DNA of 64,000 nt, from the NCBI RefSeq assembly GCF_000494755.1, contig NC_022657.1, positions 693,501 to 757,500 on the forward strand, in the 5' to 3' direction. Below the pieces are notes generated by a model. It ran no database searches. It was not told where the DNA came from and saw nothing but the letters and a program-made list of their open reading frames with translations. This stretch comes from Amorphoplanes friuliensis DSM 7358 (GTDB lineage: Bacteria; Actinomycetota; Actinomycetes; Mycobacteriales; Micromonosporaceae). Made by a program: the position numbers and the translations under genes. Below are positions 39,833-51,125 of the stretch, one piece after another; within the stretch, counting starts at the first letter, position 1; each line of letters starts with the position of its first letter.

Positions 39833-42283
39833 ATGCCGCGCGGCCGACTACGGATCTACCTCGGTGCCGCCCCGGGTGTCGGCAAGACGTACACGATGCT
39901 GGGCGAGGCTCATCGGCGGGCGCAGCGGGGTACGGACGTGGTGGTTGCGCTGGTCGAGACGCATGACCGTACGCACACCACGGCGATGATCGACGGCTTG
40001 GAGGTGCTGGCGCCCACTCCCCGGGGCGAGCTTGATCTCGATGCGGTGCTGGCGCGTAAACCGGAGCTGGCCGTGGTGGACGAGCTTGCGCACACCAACG
40101 GGCCGGGCTCGCGTCACGCCCAGCGCTGGGAGGACGTGGACGAGCTGCTCGACGCGGGCATCGACGTGCTCAGCACGGTGAACGTCCAGCATCTGGAGTC
40201 GCTGAACGACGTGGTCGCGCAGATCACCGGTGTCGCGCAGCGGGAGACCGTGCCGGATGCGGTGGTGCGGGCAGCCGAGCAGGTCGAGCTGGTGGACATG
40301 ACACCGGAGGCGCTGCGGCGGCGGGTGGCGCACGGCAACGTCTACGGGCCGGACGAGATCGACGCGGCGCTGGGGAACTACTTCCGGGCGGGCAACCTGA
40401 CCGCGCTGCGGGAGCTGGCGCTGTTGTGGCTCGCGGACACTGTGGAGGACCAGCTCGGGCGGTACCGCGCCGAGCAGGACATCAGCGCCACCTGGGAGAC
40501 GCGCGAACGTGTGGTTGTCGCGCTGACGGGCGGGCCCGAGGGCGACACGCTGGTCCGGCGTGCGGCGCGGATCGCGAACCGGACCAGGGGCGCGGACCTG
40601 CAGGCCGTGCACGTGATGCGCAACGACGGCCTGACCGGCGCGGATCCGGCCGTGCTGGCCCGCCAGCGGGTGCTGGTGGAGAACCTGGGCGGCAGTTATC
40701 ACCAGGTCGCCGGTCCGGACATTGCGCGGGCCCTGCTCGACTTCGCCCGGGCGGTGAACGCCACCCAGATCGTGCTCGGTGCCTCCAGCCGCGGGCGGTT
40801 CGCGCAGCTGCTCACGGCTGGTGTGGGTGTCACGACGACCGCCCTCGCCGGTGCCATCGACGTGCACCTGGTCCCGCACGAACGGGCCGGGAAAGGTACG
40901 CGGGCGCAACGGATGCCGGCGGCTCTGTCCCGCGGGCGGCGGCTGGCGGGTCTTGCTCTCACGCTGGCCGGTCTACCGGCGCTGACCGGACTCCTGCTGA
41001 CGCTCGCACCGTCGCTGACTACGGACATCCTGCTGTTCCTGATGGTGGTGGTCGCAGTCGCCCTGATCGGTGGGCTTTGGCCGGCGCTGCTCGCGGCCGT
41101 CGCCGGGTCGTTGCTGCTCAACTGGTTCTTCACCCCGCCGTACGGGCGCTTTCTGATCGCCGAGGGCGACAACCTGCTGGCGCTGGTGATCTTCGTGGTG
41201 GTCGCCGTCGCGGTGAGCTGGGTGGTCGATCAGGCGGCGCGGAAGACGCGGCTCGCGGCCGAGGCCGGTGCGGACGCGCAGACGCTGGCGACCGTCGCGG
41301 GCAGCGTGCTGCGCGGCACACGACCGTTGCCGGCGTTGCTGGAACGCCTGCGGGAGACGTTCCAGCTGACCTCGGTGACGTTGCTGGAACGCGGTGAGGT
41401 CGTCGCGAATGTCGGCGACAGCGCCTGCACGGACGTGGCCGGTGCTGACGGTGCGGTGCAGGTGGACGACGAGCTGGTGATGCTGCTGTGCGGGCGTTCG
41501 CCGGCCGCGTCGGACCGGCGGATCGTTGAGGCGTTCGCGGCGCAGGCCGCGGTTGCTCTGCGCCAGGAGCGTCTGGCCGCCGAGGCTGCGACGGCCCGGC
41601 CGCTGGCCGAGACGGACCGGATGCGGACCGCGCTGCTGGCGGCGGTGAGTCACGACCTGCGGACACCGCTGGCGTCGGCCAAGGCAGCGGTGGCGAGCCT
41701 GCGCAGCACGGAGGTCCACTTCGACGAGGACGACCGGTCGGAGCTGCTGGAGACGGCGGACGAGTCCCTGGAACGCCTCGACCGGCTGGTGACGAACCTG
41801 CTGGACATGAGCCGCCTGCAGGCCGGTGCGCTCGGAGTGACGATCATCGGCGTCGGCGCCGAGGAGGTCGTGCCCCGGGTCCTCGACGACCTGGGGCCGG
41901 ACGGTCGTGCGGTGATCACGCGCATCCCGGACGATCTGCCGGCCCTGCTCACCGATCCCGGTCTGCTGGAGCGGGTGCTGGTCAACCTGGTCGGCAACGC
42001 GCTGCGCTACAGCCCGGCGGACCGGCCACCGGTGATCACGGCGAGTGCCCTCGGCGACCGCATCGAGCTCCGCGTGATCGACCACGGCCCGGGCATCCCG
42101 CCGGACCGTCACGACGACGTCTTTCTGCCCTTCCAGCGCCTCGGTGACCGCGACAACCACTCCGGCGTGGGTCTCGGCCTGGCACTCTCCCGCGGGCTCG
42201 CCGAGGCCATGGGCGGAACGGTCACACCGGAGGAAACCCCTGGTGGGGGCCTCACGATGGTGGTCACCCTGCCTGCCGGCTGA
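39833..42283 (+). CDS. kdpD: KdpD-type sensor histidine kinase (orphan)
   Basis: 816 aa. N-terminal KdpD domain with Walker A GAAPGVGKTYTM and VDELAHTNGPGSRH, a USP-like domain (VVVALTGGPEGDTLVRRAAR), four hydrophobic segments at about 371-463, a GAF-like part, then the kinase: H box VSHDLRTPLA (about residue 605), N box NLVGNALRYSP, G boxes DHGPGIPP and GVGLGLALSRGL. Normally senses K+ limitation and phosphorylates KdpE. Here neither kdpE nor kdpFABC is in the window; a TetR gene follows. Confidence 0.9.
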   Translation: MPRGRLRIYLGAAPGVGKTYTMLGEAHRRAQRGTDVVVALVETHDRTHTTAMIDGLEVLAPTPRGELDLDAVLARKPELAVVDELAHTNGPGSRHAQRWEDVDELLDAGIDVLSTVNVQHLESLNDVVAQITGVAQRETVPDAVVRAAEQVELVDMTPEALRRRVAHGNVYGPDEIDAALGNYFRAGNLTALRELALLWLADTVEDQLGRYRAEQDISATWETRERVVVALTGGPEGDTLVRRAARIANRTRGADLQAVHVMRNDGLTGADPAVLARQRVLVENLGGSYHQVAGPDIARALLDFARAVNATQIVLGASSRGRFAQLLTAGVGVTTTALAGAIDVHLVPHERAGKGTRAQRMPAALSRGRRLAGLALTLAGLPALTGLLLTLAPSLTTDILLFLMVVVAVALIGGLWPALLAAVAGSLLLNWFFTPPYGRFLIAEGDNLLALVIFVVVAVAVSWVVDQAARKTRLAAEAGADAQTLATVAGSVLRGTRPLPALLERLRETFQLTSVTLLERGEVVANVGDSACTDVAGADGAVQVDDELVMLLCGRSPAASDRRIVEAFAAQAAVALRQERLAAEAATARPLAETDRMRTALLAAVSHDLRTPLASAKAAVASLRSTEVHFDEDDRSELLETADESLERLDRLVTNLLDMSRLQAGALGVTIIGVGAEEVVPRVLDDLGPDGRAVITRIPDDLPALLTDPGLLERVLVNLVGNALRYSPADRPPVITASALGDRIELRVIDHGPGIPPDRHDDVFLPFQRLGDRDNHSGVGLGLALSRGLAEAMGGTVTPEETPGGGLTMVVTLPAG

Positions 42284-42350
42284 GGGAGCACGCAGCCGGC
42301 AATCGGCGGGAGCGACGGTCTGAACCGGGCAATCAGGCACGACATGGGTC

Positions 42351-42379
42351 TTGGGGCCTACACGCTTGTGTAGTAAATT
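42351..42379 (+). promoter_or_regulatory. TetR promoter with operator in the spacer
   Basis: TTGGGG (42351-42356), 17-nt spacer, TAAATT (42374-42379). The inverted repeat CTACAC-GCTT-GTGTAG (42358-42373) fills the spacer exactly. The start codon at 42386 is 6 nt past the -10 box, so the RNA should be leaderless and repressed by the TetR protein itself. Confidence 0.72.
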
Positions 42380-42385
42380 GCACAT

Positions 42386-43006
42386 GTGAGTAGCGATCTG
42401 ACCGCGCGAGCGCGCATCCGGGATTCGGCCATCCGCCTGTTCGCGGAGAAGGGGATCGTCCCCACCACCATCCGTGACATTGCGCACGAGGCGCAGGTCT
42501 CCTCGGGGCTGCTCCGGCACCATTTCGGATCCAAGGACGGGCTGCGCGACGCGTGCGACGAGTTTGCGCTGGGCCGGATGACCGTGATCCGGACCGCGAT
42601 GATCGCTCGCGGTGGGATGGCCGACGCGGCTTTTGTCGGGACGGTGCATCCCGAGTCGATGCTGCTGCAGCGTTATCTGGTGCGGTCCATGATGGACGGC
42701 TCGGCGTCGGCGACCGCGATGTTCGAGAAGCTGGTCGAGGTCGGCGAGCAGTGGCTCGCCGATCAGCCCATCGAGAGCAAGGATCCGCGCGTCTACGCGA
42801 CCGCCCTCGTCGCCATGCAGATGGGGATGTTCATGATGCGCGACCAGATGGCCCAGGTCCTCGGCGTTGATCTGAACCAGCCTGCGAACCACGCGCGGCT
42901 GCTGCGCGCCACCGTGGAGATCTTCGCCCAGCCGTTGCTCGATCCCACCCAGGCCGATCAGGCGTACGTGACCTTGGACCGGCTCACCGCTGCTGAGGAG
43001 TCATGA
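42386..43006 (+). CDS. TetR-family regulator of the ABC exporter
   Basis: 206 aa from GTG 42386, leaderless. N-terminal [22 protein letters not shown], then [20 protein letters not shown]. The C-terminal ligand domain is Met-rich ([12 protein letters not shown]) and unassigned. The ABC ATPase starts 1 nt after the stop, so the repressor and exporter share one RNA. Confidence 0.9.
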   Translation: MSSDLTARARIRDSAIRLFAEKGIVPTTIRDIAHEAQVSSGLLRHHFGSKDGLRDACDEFALGRMTVIRTAMIARGGMADAAFVGTVHPESMLLQRYLVRSMMDGSASATAMFEKLVEVGEQWLADQPIESKDPRVYATALVAMQMGMFMMRDQMAQVLGVDLNQPANHARLLRATVEIFAQPLLDPTQADQAYVTLDRLTAAEES

Positions 43007-43007
43007 C

Positions 43008-43901
43008 ATGACCGAGGCGATCAGCGTCGCCGGGCTCACCAAGAACTTCGGGCGCACCCGGGCTCTCACCGGGCTCGACCTGAGCATCCGGACGGGCGAG
43101 GTGCACGGTTTTCTGGGGCCCAACGGCGCCGGGAAGACGACCACCATCCGGATCCTGCTCGGGCTGATGCGGCCGGACGGCGGCACCGCCTCGCTGCTCG
43201 GCGGTGATCCCTGGGCCGACGCGACGGAGCTGCACAAACGGCTCGCCTACGTGCCGGGTGACGTCACGCTGTGGCCGACGCTGTCCGGGGGCGAGGTCAT
43301 CGATCTGCTCGGCCGGCTGCGCGGTGGTCTCGACCCGCGGCGGCGCGACGAGTTGCTCGAGCGGTTTGCTCTGGACCCGCGCAAGAAGGGCCGGACCTAC
43401 TCGAAGGGCAACCGGCAGAAGGTCGCCCTGGTCGCCGCGCTGGCCTCCGACGTGGAGCTGCTGATCCTCGACGAGCCGACCTCCGGGCTCGACCCGCTGA
43501 TGGAGGAGGTGTTCCGGGAGGTCATCCGCGAGGAGCGGCGGCGCGACCGGACCGTGCTGCTCTCCAGCCACATCCTCTCCGAGGTCGAGGCGCTCTGCGA
43601 CCGGATCACGATCGTCCGCGAGGGCCGGACCGTCGAGACCGGAACGCTCACCGACATGCGGCACCTGATGCGGACCTCGATCGAGGCCGAGCTCACCGGG
43701 CCGGTCGACGGGCTGGCCACCCTGCCGGGCGTGCACGACCTGCGCGTCGAGGACCACAGGGTGCGTTTTGACGTCGACACCGACTCGCTCGAGCCCGCCC
43801 TGCAGAAGCTGGTCGGGGCCGGAGTGCGCAGCCTGGTCAGCCAACCGCCGTCGCTGGAGGAGCTGTTCCTCCGGCAGTACAGGCAGGAGCCGGTGCGATG
43901 A
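43008..43901 (+). CDS. ABC exporter ATPase
   Basis: 297 aa. Walker [11 protein letters not shown], signature-position [10 protein letters not shown], Walker [13 protein letters not shown], switch [11 protein letters not shown]. The SKGNRQK signature replaces the usual LSGGQ, as in a group of actinobacterial drug exporters. It works with the permease at 43898 (ATGA overlap). Confidence 0.92.
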   Translation: MTEAISVAGLTKNFGRTRALTGLDLSIRTGEVHGFLGPNGAGKTTTIRILLGLMRPDGGTASLLGGDPWADATELHKRLAYVPGDVTLWPTLSGGEVIDLLGRLRGGLDPRRRDELLERFALDPRKKGRTYSKGNRQKVALVAALASDVELLILDEPTSGLDPLMEEVFREVIREERRRDRTVLLSSHILSEVEALCDRITIVREGRTVETGTLTDMRHLMRTSIEAELTGPVDGLATLPGVHDLRVEDHRVRFDVDTDSLEPALQKLVGAGVRSLVSQPPSLEELFLRQYRQEPVR

Positions 43902-45496
43902 CCGGCACCTGGCCGCTGATCCGGCTGATCCTGCGCCGCGACCGGGTGCTGCTGCCGCTCTGGGTCGTGCTGCTCGCGGTGCTCCCGGCCGCTTACGTGT
44001 CCTCGTTCCGGCAGCTCTTCCCGACCGCCGCCGGCCTGGACGAGTACGCCCGGGTCAGCGCCGGCAACGCCGGATTTGTGTCGCTCTACGGGCCGCTGCA
44101 CGGGTCCAGCCTCGGTGAGATGGTGGCCTGGCGGGCCGGTTTCATCCCCGTGCTGGTCGCGCTGTTCAGCGTGCTCACGGTCATCAGGCACACGCGTACG
44201 GACGAGGAGGCCGGGCGCACCGAGCTGATCGGCTCCGGCGTCGTCTCCCGGCACGCCGGACTGGCCGCTGCCCTGATCACGACGCTCGGCGCCAACCTGC
44301 TGCTGGCGCTGTTCATGACCGTCGTGCTGGTCGGTCAAGGGCTGCCCGCGACCGGATCCCTGCTGCTGGGGCTCGGTTTCGGTCTGACGGGGGCCGTTTT
44401 TGCCGGCGTCGCCGCGGTGACCGCACAGCTGTCCGGCAGCGCCCGGACCGCACGCTCACTGGCAATGATCGCGATCGCCGTGGCCTACGTGCTGCGTCTG
44501 GCCGGCGACGTCAGCGACCTCGGCACGGGAACCGTCGCGTGGCTGTCCTGGCTGTCGCCGATCGGCTGGGCCCAGCACCTGTTCCCGTACGGTGCGGACG
44601 TCTGGTGGCCGGCGGGTCTGGCTGTGGTGACCGGTGCGACGCTGGTGACGGCGTCCGTGCTGCTCGCATCGCGGCGTGATGTCGGCGCCGGTCTGCTGCC
44701 CACCCGGCCCGGACCGGCACAGGCCGCGCCGGGTCTGCGGTCGCCGCTGGCCCTGGCGTGGCGGCTGCAGCGAGGGCTGCTCACGGCCTGGATCGTCGGG
44801 TTTGCGCTGCTCGGGCTGGTCTTCGGCGGCGTCGCGCAGAGCATCGCCACGCTGGCCGACGACAGTGCCGGTCTCGCGGAGATCTTCGCCCGGCTGGGCG
44901 GAGCCTCGGGAGTGGTCGACAGCTTCCTGGTCGGGATCCTCGGCTTCCTCGGGCTCTTCGCCGCCGCATTCGCCGTGCAGGCGATGCTGCGGATGCGGGA
45001 CGAGGAGAGCACCGGCCACGCCGAGCTGGTGCTGACCACCGGGGTGAGCCGCTACCGCTGGGTCCTGAGCCACCTGGTCTTCGCCCTGCTCGGGCCGGCG
45101 CTGGCGCTGCTGGTCGGCGGGGCGGTCACCGGGCTCGTGCACGGTCTCGCCGTCCACGACGTGAGTGGTCAGCTGGGTGCCGTGCTCGGCGGTGCCGCGG
45201 CGCAGATACCGGCGGTCTGGGTGCTCGCCGGGGTGGCGGCCGGGCTCTTCGGGCTGCTGCCGCGACTGGCCCCACTGGCCTGGGGTGCGCTGGGTGTCTG
45301 CGTGCTCGTGCTGCTGGTCGGGGCGACGTTGCAGCTGGATCAGTGGGTGCTGGACATCTCGCCGTTCACGCACGTCCCGCACCTGCCCGGCGGCCGTGCT
45401 TCTGCCCTGCCGCTCGTGGTGCTGACCGTGATCGCAGTGGTGCTGGGTGCGGCCGGGCTGGCCGGCTTCCGGCGGCGTGACGTGCCGGCGACCTGA
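43898..45496 (+). CDS. ABC exporter permease (12-TM, ABC-2 type)
   Basis: 532-aa membrane protein with two similar halves of about six segments each (for example [19 protein letters not shown] and [20 protein letters not shown]). The fused half-permease layout fits the tetronasin/antibiotic exporter type. The TetR-ATPase-permease operon probably exports a toxic or self-made compound; none is identified. Confidence 0.88.
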   Translation: MTGTWPLIRLILRRDRVLLPLWVVLLAVLPAAYVSSFRQLFPTAAGLDEYARVSAGNAGFVSLYGPLHGSSLGEMVAWRAGFIPVLVALFSVLTVIRHTRTDEEAGRTELIGSGVVSRHAGLAAALITTLGANLLLALFMTVVLVGQGLPATGSLLLGLGFGLTGAVFAGVAAVTAQLSGSARTARSLAMIAIAVAYVLRLAGDVSDLGTGTVAWLSWLSPIGWAQHLFPYGADVWWPAGLAVVTGATLVTASVLLASRRDVGAGLLPTRPGPAQAAPGLRSPLALAWRLQRGLLTAWIVGFALLGLVFGGVAQSIATLADDSAGLAEIFARLGGASGVVDSFLVGILGFLGLFAAAFAVQAMLRMRDEESTGHAELVLTTGVSRYRWVLSHLVFALLGPALALLVGGAVTGLVHGLAVHDVSGQLGAVLGGAAAQIPAVWVLAGVAAGLFGLLPRLAPLAWGALGVCVLVLLVGATLQLDQWVLDISPFTHVPHLPGGRASALPLVVLTVIAVVLGAAGLAGFRRRDVPAT

Positions 45497-45503
45497 CGGC
45501 CCT

Positions 45504-45535
45504 GCGGCCCGCCCTTGGTGAAAGGGGCGGGCCGC
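45504..45535. terminator. Bidirectional terminator
   Basis: GCGGCCCGCCC (45504-45514) pairs perfectly with GGGCGGGCCGC (45525-45535) around a 10-nt loop, between the convergent permease and antiporter stops. Confidence 0.85.
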
Positions 45536-45541
45536 GAGAGG

Positions 45542-47194
45542 TCAGCGCGGGCGGTCCGGCAGCAGCCGTTCCTCGTGGTCGAGTTCGCGTTCGAGGACAC
45601 GGAGGTTCTCGTCGGAGAGGCGGTTGGCGTCACGCCAGCGCAGGAGTTCCTCACGCTGGGCGTCGATCGTCGAGCGGCGGATCCGCAGCGCGGCCTCGTA
45701 CTGCGGTGAGACGGGCACCTCGTCCGAGTCCGACTTGTCGAGCAGGTCGAGACGGCGCTGGTACCGCTCCATCCGGTGACCGAGCTGCTTGCGCATCGTC
45801 TCGATGGCCTTGTCCTCGAGCTCGCCGTGCGTCTCGTGGTCGATCTCGTCGAGCCGGTCCAGGGCCGCCTGCACGGACGCCGAGCGGGCCTCGTTCCGCA
45901 GCCGGGCGTTGTCCGCCTCGTTGGCGCGCAGGCCCAGCATGCGGACCAGCGGTGCGAAGGTGACCCCCTGGCCGACCAGCGTGACGAGCACAACGACAAA
46001 CGCGCAGAACAGCAGCAGGTCCCGGTCCGGGAACGGCGCTCCGCTCTCGGTGAACTCCGGGACGGTGAAGATCGCCGCGAGCGTGATGACACCACGCGTG
46101 CCCGACCAGCTCAGCGCGGTGATCTCCTTGCCGTTGAGGCGGCGCTCCCGGGTCCGGGCCGGGGCCGATGCGTCCTCGTTGGTGCCACCGAGCCGGGTGT
46201 GCAGCGACTGCGGCAGCATCTGCGTCAGGATCAGGAACAGCGGGCGCAGCAGCAGCACCACACCGACCGAGACGGCCACCGCGATGATGATCGTCGACGT
46301 CTTGTACTCGGTGAGACCCTTGACGACGGCGGGCAGCTGCTGGCCGATCAGCAGGAAGACCAGACCCTCCAGCAGGAAGTCGACCAGTCGCCAGACCGCG
46401 CTGACCTGCAGACGGCTGGCACCCGAGGAGAGCCGCGGCGCGTCGTGACCGACGATCAGGCCCGCGACGACCACGGCGAGCACACCGGAGACGTGCACCT
46501 GCTCGGCCAGCAGGTAGGCCACGAACGGTGTGGCCAGCGAGATCGCGTTGGCGATCAGCGGGTCTCGCATGATCGGCCGGGCGGCCCGGACGGCGTACGC
46601 GACCACGATGCCGGCCACGAGCCCACCGGTCGCGGCCAGGACGAACTCGCCCACAGCCGCGTAGAACGAGAAGCCCTCGCCGACCGCGGCCGCGACGGCC
46701 ACGGTGAGCAGCGTCAGGGCGGTGGCGTCGTTGAGCAGGCCCTCACCCTGGACCAGGGTGACGATGTTGCGGGGCAGACCGACCCGTTTGCCGACCGACA
46801 GCGCGGCGACCGGGTCGGGAGGGGCGACGGCAGCGCCGACCGCCACACCGGCGGCCAGCGTCGCACCGGCGACGAAGAGGCTGAAGCCCAGGCCGATCAG
46901 CAGGGCCGTGAGCAGCACCAGCACCACCGAAAGGCTGATCACGGTACGCAGGTTGTGCCGGATGTCGATCAGTGAGGAATCCAGGGCCGCACTGTAGAGC
47001 AGCGGAGGGAGAACGAGCGTGAGGATCAGCTCGGGTTCGAGGGCGATGTTCGGCCCGGGGAGGACCGCGTAGAGGATGCCGATGAGTGTCAGAAGGGCGG
47101 CGGCGGGCAGGCCGGTCTTGTGCGCGAACCAGTGGATCGCGACCACCACGGCAACACAGGCCAGGATGAACAGCAACGTCGTCTCGACATTCAC
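45542..47194 (-). CDS. CPA1-family Na+/H+ antiporter with long C-tail
   Basis: 550 aa from GTG 47194. About 12 membrane segments with VAPPDPVAALSVGKRVGLP and GEGLLNDATALTLLTVAVA (transport Asp). The last 130 residues are charged and helical (NARLRNEARSASVQAALDRL, KQLGHRMERYQRRLDLLDK), likely a regulatory coiled coil. It is related to the protein at 8443-10005 but differs in the tail. Confidence 0.9.
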   Translation of the reverse strand: MNVETTLLFILACVAVVVAIHWFAHKTGLPAAALLTLIGILYAVLPGPNIALEPELILTLVLPPLLYSAALDSSLIDIRHNLRTVISLSVVLVLLTALLIGLGFSLFVAGATLAAGVAVGAAVAPPDPVAALSVGKRVGLPRNIVTLVQGEGLLNDATALTLLTVAVAAAVGEGFSFYAAVGEFVLAATGGLVAGIVVAYAVRAARPIMRDPLIANAISLATPFVAYLLAEQVHVSGVLAVVVAGLIVGHDAPRLSSGASRLQVSAVWRLVDFLLEGLVFLLIGQQLPAVVKGLTEYKTSTIIIAVAVSVGVVLLLRPLFLILTQMLPQSLHTRLGGTNEDASAPARTRERRLNGKEITALSWSGTRGVITLAAIFTVPEFTESGAPFPDRDLLLFCAFVVVLVTLVGQGVTFAPLVRMLGLRANEADNARLRNEARSASVQAALDRLDEIDHETHGELEDKAIETMRKQLGHRMERYQRRLDLLDKSDSDEVPVSPQYEAALRIRRSTIDAQREELLRWRDANRLSDENLRVLERELDHEERLLPDRPR

Positions 47195-47247
47195 CCGGGC
47201 ATTCTCCCGGACTACGGCCGATGATGCGATCTTGACGTTGAACGAAA

Positions 47248-47284
47248 CAGCCCAGGTCCCCCGGTGATCGGGAGACCTGGGCTG
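47248..47284 (-). terminator. Terminator of ahcY
   Basis: CAGCCCAGGTC (47248-47258) pairs perfectly with GACCTGGGCTG (47274-47284), with CCC/GGG extending the stem. On the minus strand the hairpin is followed by TTTCGTT. It starts 10 nt after the ahcY stop. Confidence 0.85.
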
Positions 47285-47293
47285 CGCGGTGGA

Positions 47294-48754
<1,461 letters not shown>

Positions 48755-48758
48755 GAAG

Positions 48759-48857
48759 AAGGGCACCTCCCACTTACGGAAGGCGCCCTTTCGTCGTCTT
48801 GGCCTGCGGTCGAGCGTGGCGGACCAGGTGATCCGTCGCAGCGCCTCTCGACCGGGC
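48759..48857 (-). ncRNA. SAH riboswitch with SD-sequestering platform
   Basis: Minus-strand RNA contains CGAGAGGCGCTGCGACGG (start near 48850), the returning strand ACGCTCGACC, and the pseudoknot strand AAAGGGCGCC, all hallmarks of the SAH riboswitch class. The strand at 48778-48790 (AAGGGCGCCTTCC on the RNA) can instead pair over 13 bp, with two G-U pairs, to 48759-48771 (GGGAGGTGCCCTT), which contains the ahcY SD. SAH binding should keep the first strand in the aptamer and free the SD, an ON switch. A TATGAT -10 box is at 48864-48869. Confidence 0.85.
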
Positions 48858-48880
48858 CCGTCAATCATAACGTTCCGAAA

Positions 48881-49996
48881 TCAAGATCGCCTCTCGTACT
48901 GGGCGTTCAGGGCCTCGGAGAGCTGTGTCGGATCCCACTTCTCGGCGAGCGCCTGGTGCATGAGCTCGGCCTGGGTCTGCGGCGCGAGGCCACCGATCGG
49001 CTGGTCACGGTCGAGGTTGGTGGGGAACGCGTAACCCTCGGCGGAGGCGGCGATGACGTTGCCGACGTTGCCCTCGAACTTCTGCAGCACCGGATAGAGG
49101 GCCCGGCACATCGCCGCGCGGTCCTGGCTCTCCATCGCCCGTCCGAACGCCGACGAGACCTGCAACAGGTTGGCCATCCGCTTCACGTCCGCGCTGCGGT
49201 TGGTGCCCGCGCCGTGGAACAGCGCCGGGTTGAAGAACACCGCGTCGCCCTTGGCCAGCGGCAACTGCACGTGGTTCTCCTCGAAGTACGCGGTGAACTC
49301 CGGCTGGTGGAACGCGATGTAACCGGCCGGGTACTTCTGCGAATGCGGGAGGTAGAGCGTCGGACCGGTCTCCACCGGCATGTCGATGTGCGCGATCGCA
49401 CCCTGCAGGGTCAGCACGGGTGACAGCGCGTGGATGTGCGCGGGGTAACTCTGTGCCTGCTCCCGGGACATGAAACCCAGGTGATAGTCGCGGTGGGCGA
49501 CCTGGGCCTGCCCGCCCGGGTTCACCACGTTGACCTGGGACGTGACCTGGTAACCGAGGCCCAGCCAGGCCTCGCAGATCAGCGCGAGGGTGGCGTTGTC
49601 GTAGTAGTCGGCGAAAACCTCGGGGTCACGCAGGGCGAACTTCTCCTGCCCGCCCCAGATGCGGTCGTTGGCACCCGGCTTGGCGAAGTGGTCGCCGGCG
49701 ACCGCTCCGGAGGCCTTCTGCTCGTCGATCAGCGCGGCGAAGACGCCGGTCGCCCGATCGACGACGTCCGCGGCGAAGGCGCCCGTGAAGACGACGATGC
49801 CCGGGCCGTCCATCAGCGCGCGGGCCAGCTCGGCCTGCACCTCGCGGCGGTCACCGTCGAGCACCGTGCGGTCGTAGATCAGGACGTTCTGCCGCACGTC
49901 GGCGGCGTGGGGGTAGCCGGCCCGGTCCGTCTGCCGCTCGACCACGGCCCGGAAGTCTGAGAGGCGGCAGTCGGCCGCCGAGAACCAGGAAGTCAT
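48881..49996 (-). CDS. Phytanoyl-CoA dioxygenase (PhyH) family protein
   Basis: 371 aa from ATG 49996. Fe(II)/2-oxoglutarate oxygenase with VAHRDYHLGF (HxD metal pair) and the distal His/Arg in NPALFHGAGTNRSADVKR. The substrate is unknown. It diverges from a LacI-family regulator at 50070 (73 bp apart), an uncommon partner for a PhyH enzyme, which hints at a sugar- or cyclitol-linked substrate. The frame ends at 48881, just upstream of the ahcY promoter. Confidence 0.87.
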   Translation of the reverse strand: MTSWFSAADCRLSDFRAVVERQTDRAGYPHAADVRQNVLIYDRTVLDGDRREVQAELARALMDGPGIVVFTGAFAADVVDRATGVFAALIDEQKASGAVAGDHFAKPGANDRIWGGQEKFALRDPEVFADYYDNATLALICEAWLGLGYQVTSQVNVVNPGGQAQVAHRDYHLGFMSREQAQSYPAHIHALSPVLTLQGAIAHIDMPVETGPTLYLPHSQKYPAGYIAFHQPEFTAYFEENHVQLPLAKGDAVFFNPALFHGAGTNRSADVKRMANLLQVSSAFGRAMESQDRAAMCRALYPVLQKFEGNVGNVIAASAEGYAFPTNLDRDQPIGGLAPQTQAELMHQALAEKWDPTQLSEALNAQYERRS

Positions 49997-50024
49997 GGAC
50001 TCGACGCTAAGCCGGAAAACAACA

Positions 50025-50038
50025 TCAAAGTGCCTTGA
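50025..50038. promoter_or_regulatory. Imperfect dyad between phyH and LacI genes
   Basis: TCAAAGTGCCTTGA has matching outer arms (TCAA/TTGA) and an A-rich surround. It lies midway between the divergent starts and is the best operator candidate there, though weak. Confidence 0.4.
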
Positions 50039-50069
50039 AAAGCCCTCAAAAAACCATCACCGTGTACGG

Positions 50070-51107
50070 GTGAAGCACCCGTACCGGATCCGCGAGATCG
50101 CCGCCCAGTCCGGCCTCAGCCCCGCCACCGTGGATCGGGTGCTGCACGGCCGCGGCGGGGTTCGCGGCAGCACCGTGCGCGAGGTCGAGCAGGCCATCGC
50201 CGATCTCGATGGGCAGCGGTCCCAGCTCCGGATCGGTGGCCGGACCTTCATGGTCGACGTGATCGTGCAGGCACCACGGCGGTTCTCGGCCACCGTCCGC
50301 ACGGCGCTGGAGGCCGAACTGCCCGCGATGCGCCCGGCCGTCATCCGGTCGCGGTTCCACCTGCTCGACAGCCCGGCGGTCGGCGATCTGGTCGGCGTCC
50401 TGGAACGTGTCGCCCGTAAGGGCTCGCACGGGGTGATTCTCAAGGCGCCGGACGTACCGGAGGTGGTCGAGGCGGTTGCACGGTTCACCGATCGCGGCAC
50501 CCCGGTGGTCACGCTGGTCACGGACCTGCCGACCAGCGCGCGGGCCGCGTACGTGGGTATCGACAATCGTGCCGCCGGTGCGACCGCGGCGTACCTGGTG
50601 GAGCAGTGGCTGGCCGGCCGGGCGGGTGACGTGCTCGTGGTGCGCGGGCACGGCTCGTTCCGCGGTGAGGACGAGCGGGAGATGGGCTTCCGGGCCGAGA
50701 TGCGGGCACTGGCCACCGGGCGCCGGCTGGTCGAGGTTGTGGACGAGGAGGACCGCGCGGACGCCGTGCACATCGGCACCCGCGAGGCCCTGGCCGCTCA
50801 CCCGTCCGTGCGTGCGGTCTATTCGCTCTACGCCGGTGCGGGCGGCAACACCGCGGTGGCTGACGCCTTCGCGAAGCAGCAGCGGACCTACGACGTTTTT
50901 GTCGCGCACGACCTCGACGAGGAGAACACGGCACTGCTGCGCGGGCGGCGGATCTCGGCCGTGCTGCACCACGATCTGCGGACGGACATGCGCCGGGCAT
51001 GCCAGGTGATCATGCAGGCGCAGGGTGCGCTGCCCGGCCCGGTGCGGTCCACACCGTCGGCGATCCAGGTGATAACGCCACACAATGCACCGCCCGCAGA
51101 ACTTTGA
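50070..51107 (+). CDS. LacI-family regulator with sugar-binding domain
   Basis: 345 aa from GTG 50070. HTH YRIREIAAQSGLSPATVDRV; effector domain with LKAPDVPEVVEAVARFTDRG, TLVTDLPTSARAAYVGIDN and AVYSLYAGAGGNTAVADAFA, the pattern of regulators binding ribose-, allose- or inositol-like ligands. It is divergent from phyH, which it likely controls. A link to the inositol-like genes at 53-56 kb is possible but not shown. Confidence 0.88.
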   Translation: MKHPYRIREIAAQSGLSPATVDRVLHGRGGVRGSTVREVEQAIADLDGQRSQLRIGGRTFMVDVIVQAPRRFSATVRTALEAELPAMRPAVIRSRFHLLDSPAVGDLVGVLERVARKGSHGVILKAPDVPEVVEAVARFTDRGTPVVTLVTDLPTSARAAYVGIDNRAAGATAAYLVEQWLAGRAGDVLVVRGHGSFRGEDEREMGFRAEMRALATGRRLVEVVDEEDRADAVHIGTREALAAHPSVRAVYSLYAGAGGNTAVADAFAKQQRTYDVFVAHDLDEENTALLRGRRISAVLHHDLRTDMRRACQVIMQAQGALPGPVRSTPSAIQVITPHNAPPAEL

Positions 51108-51125
51108 AATCTTTTCGGCGAGAGC

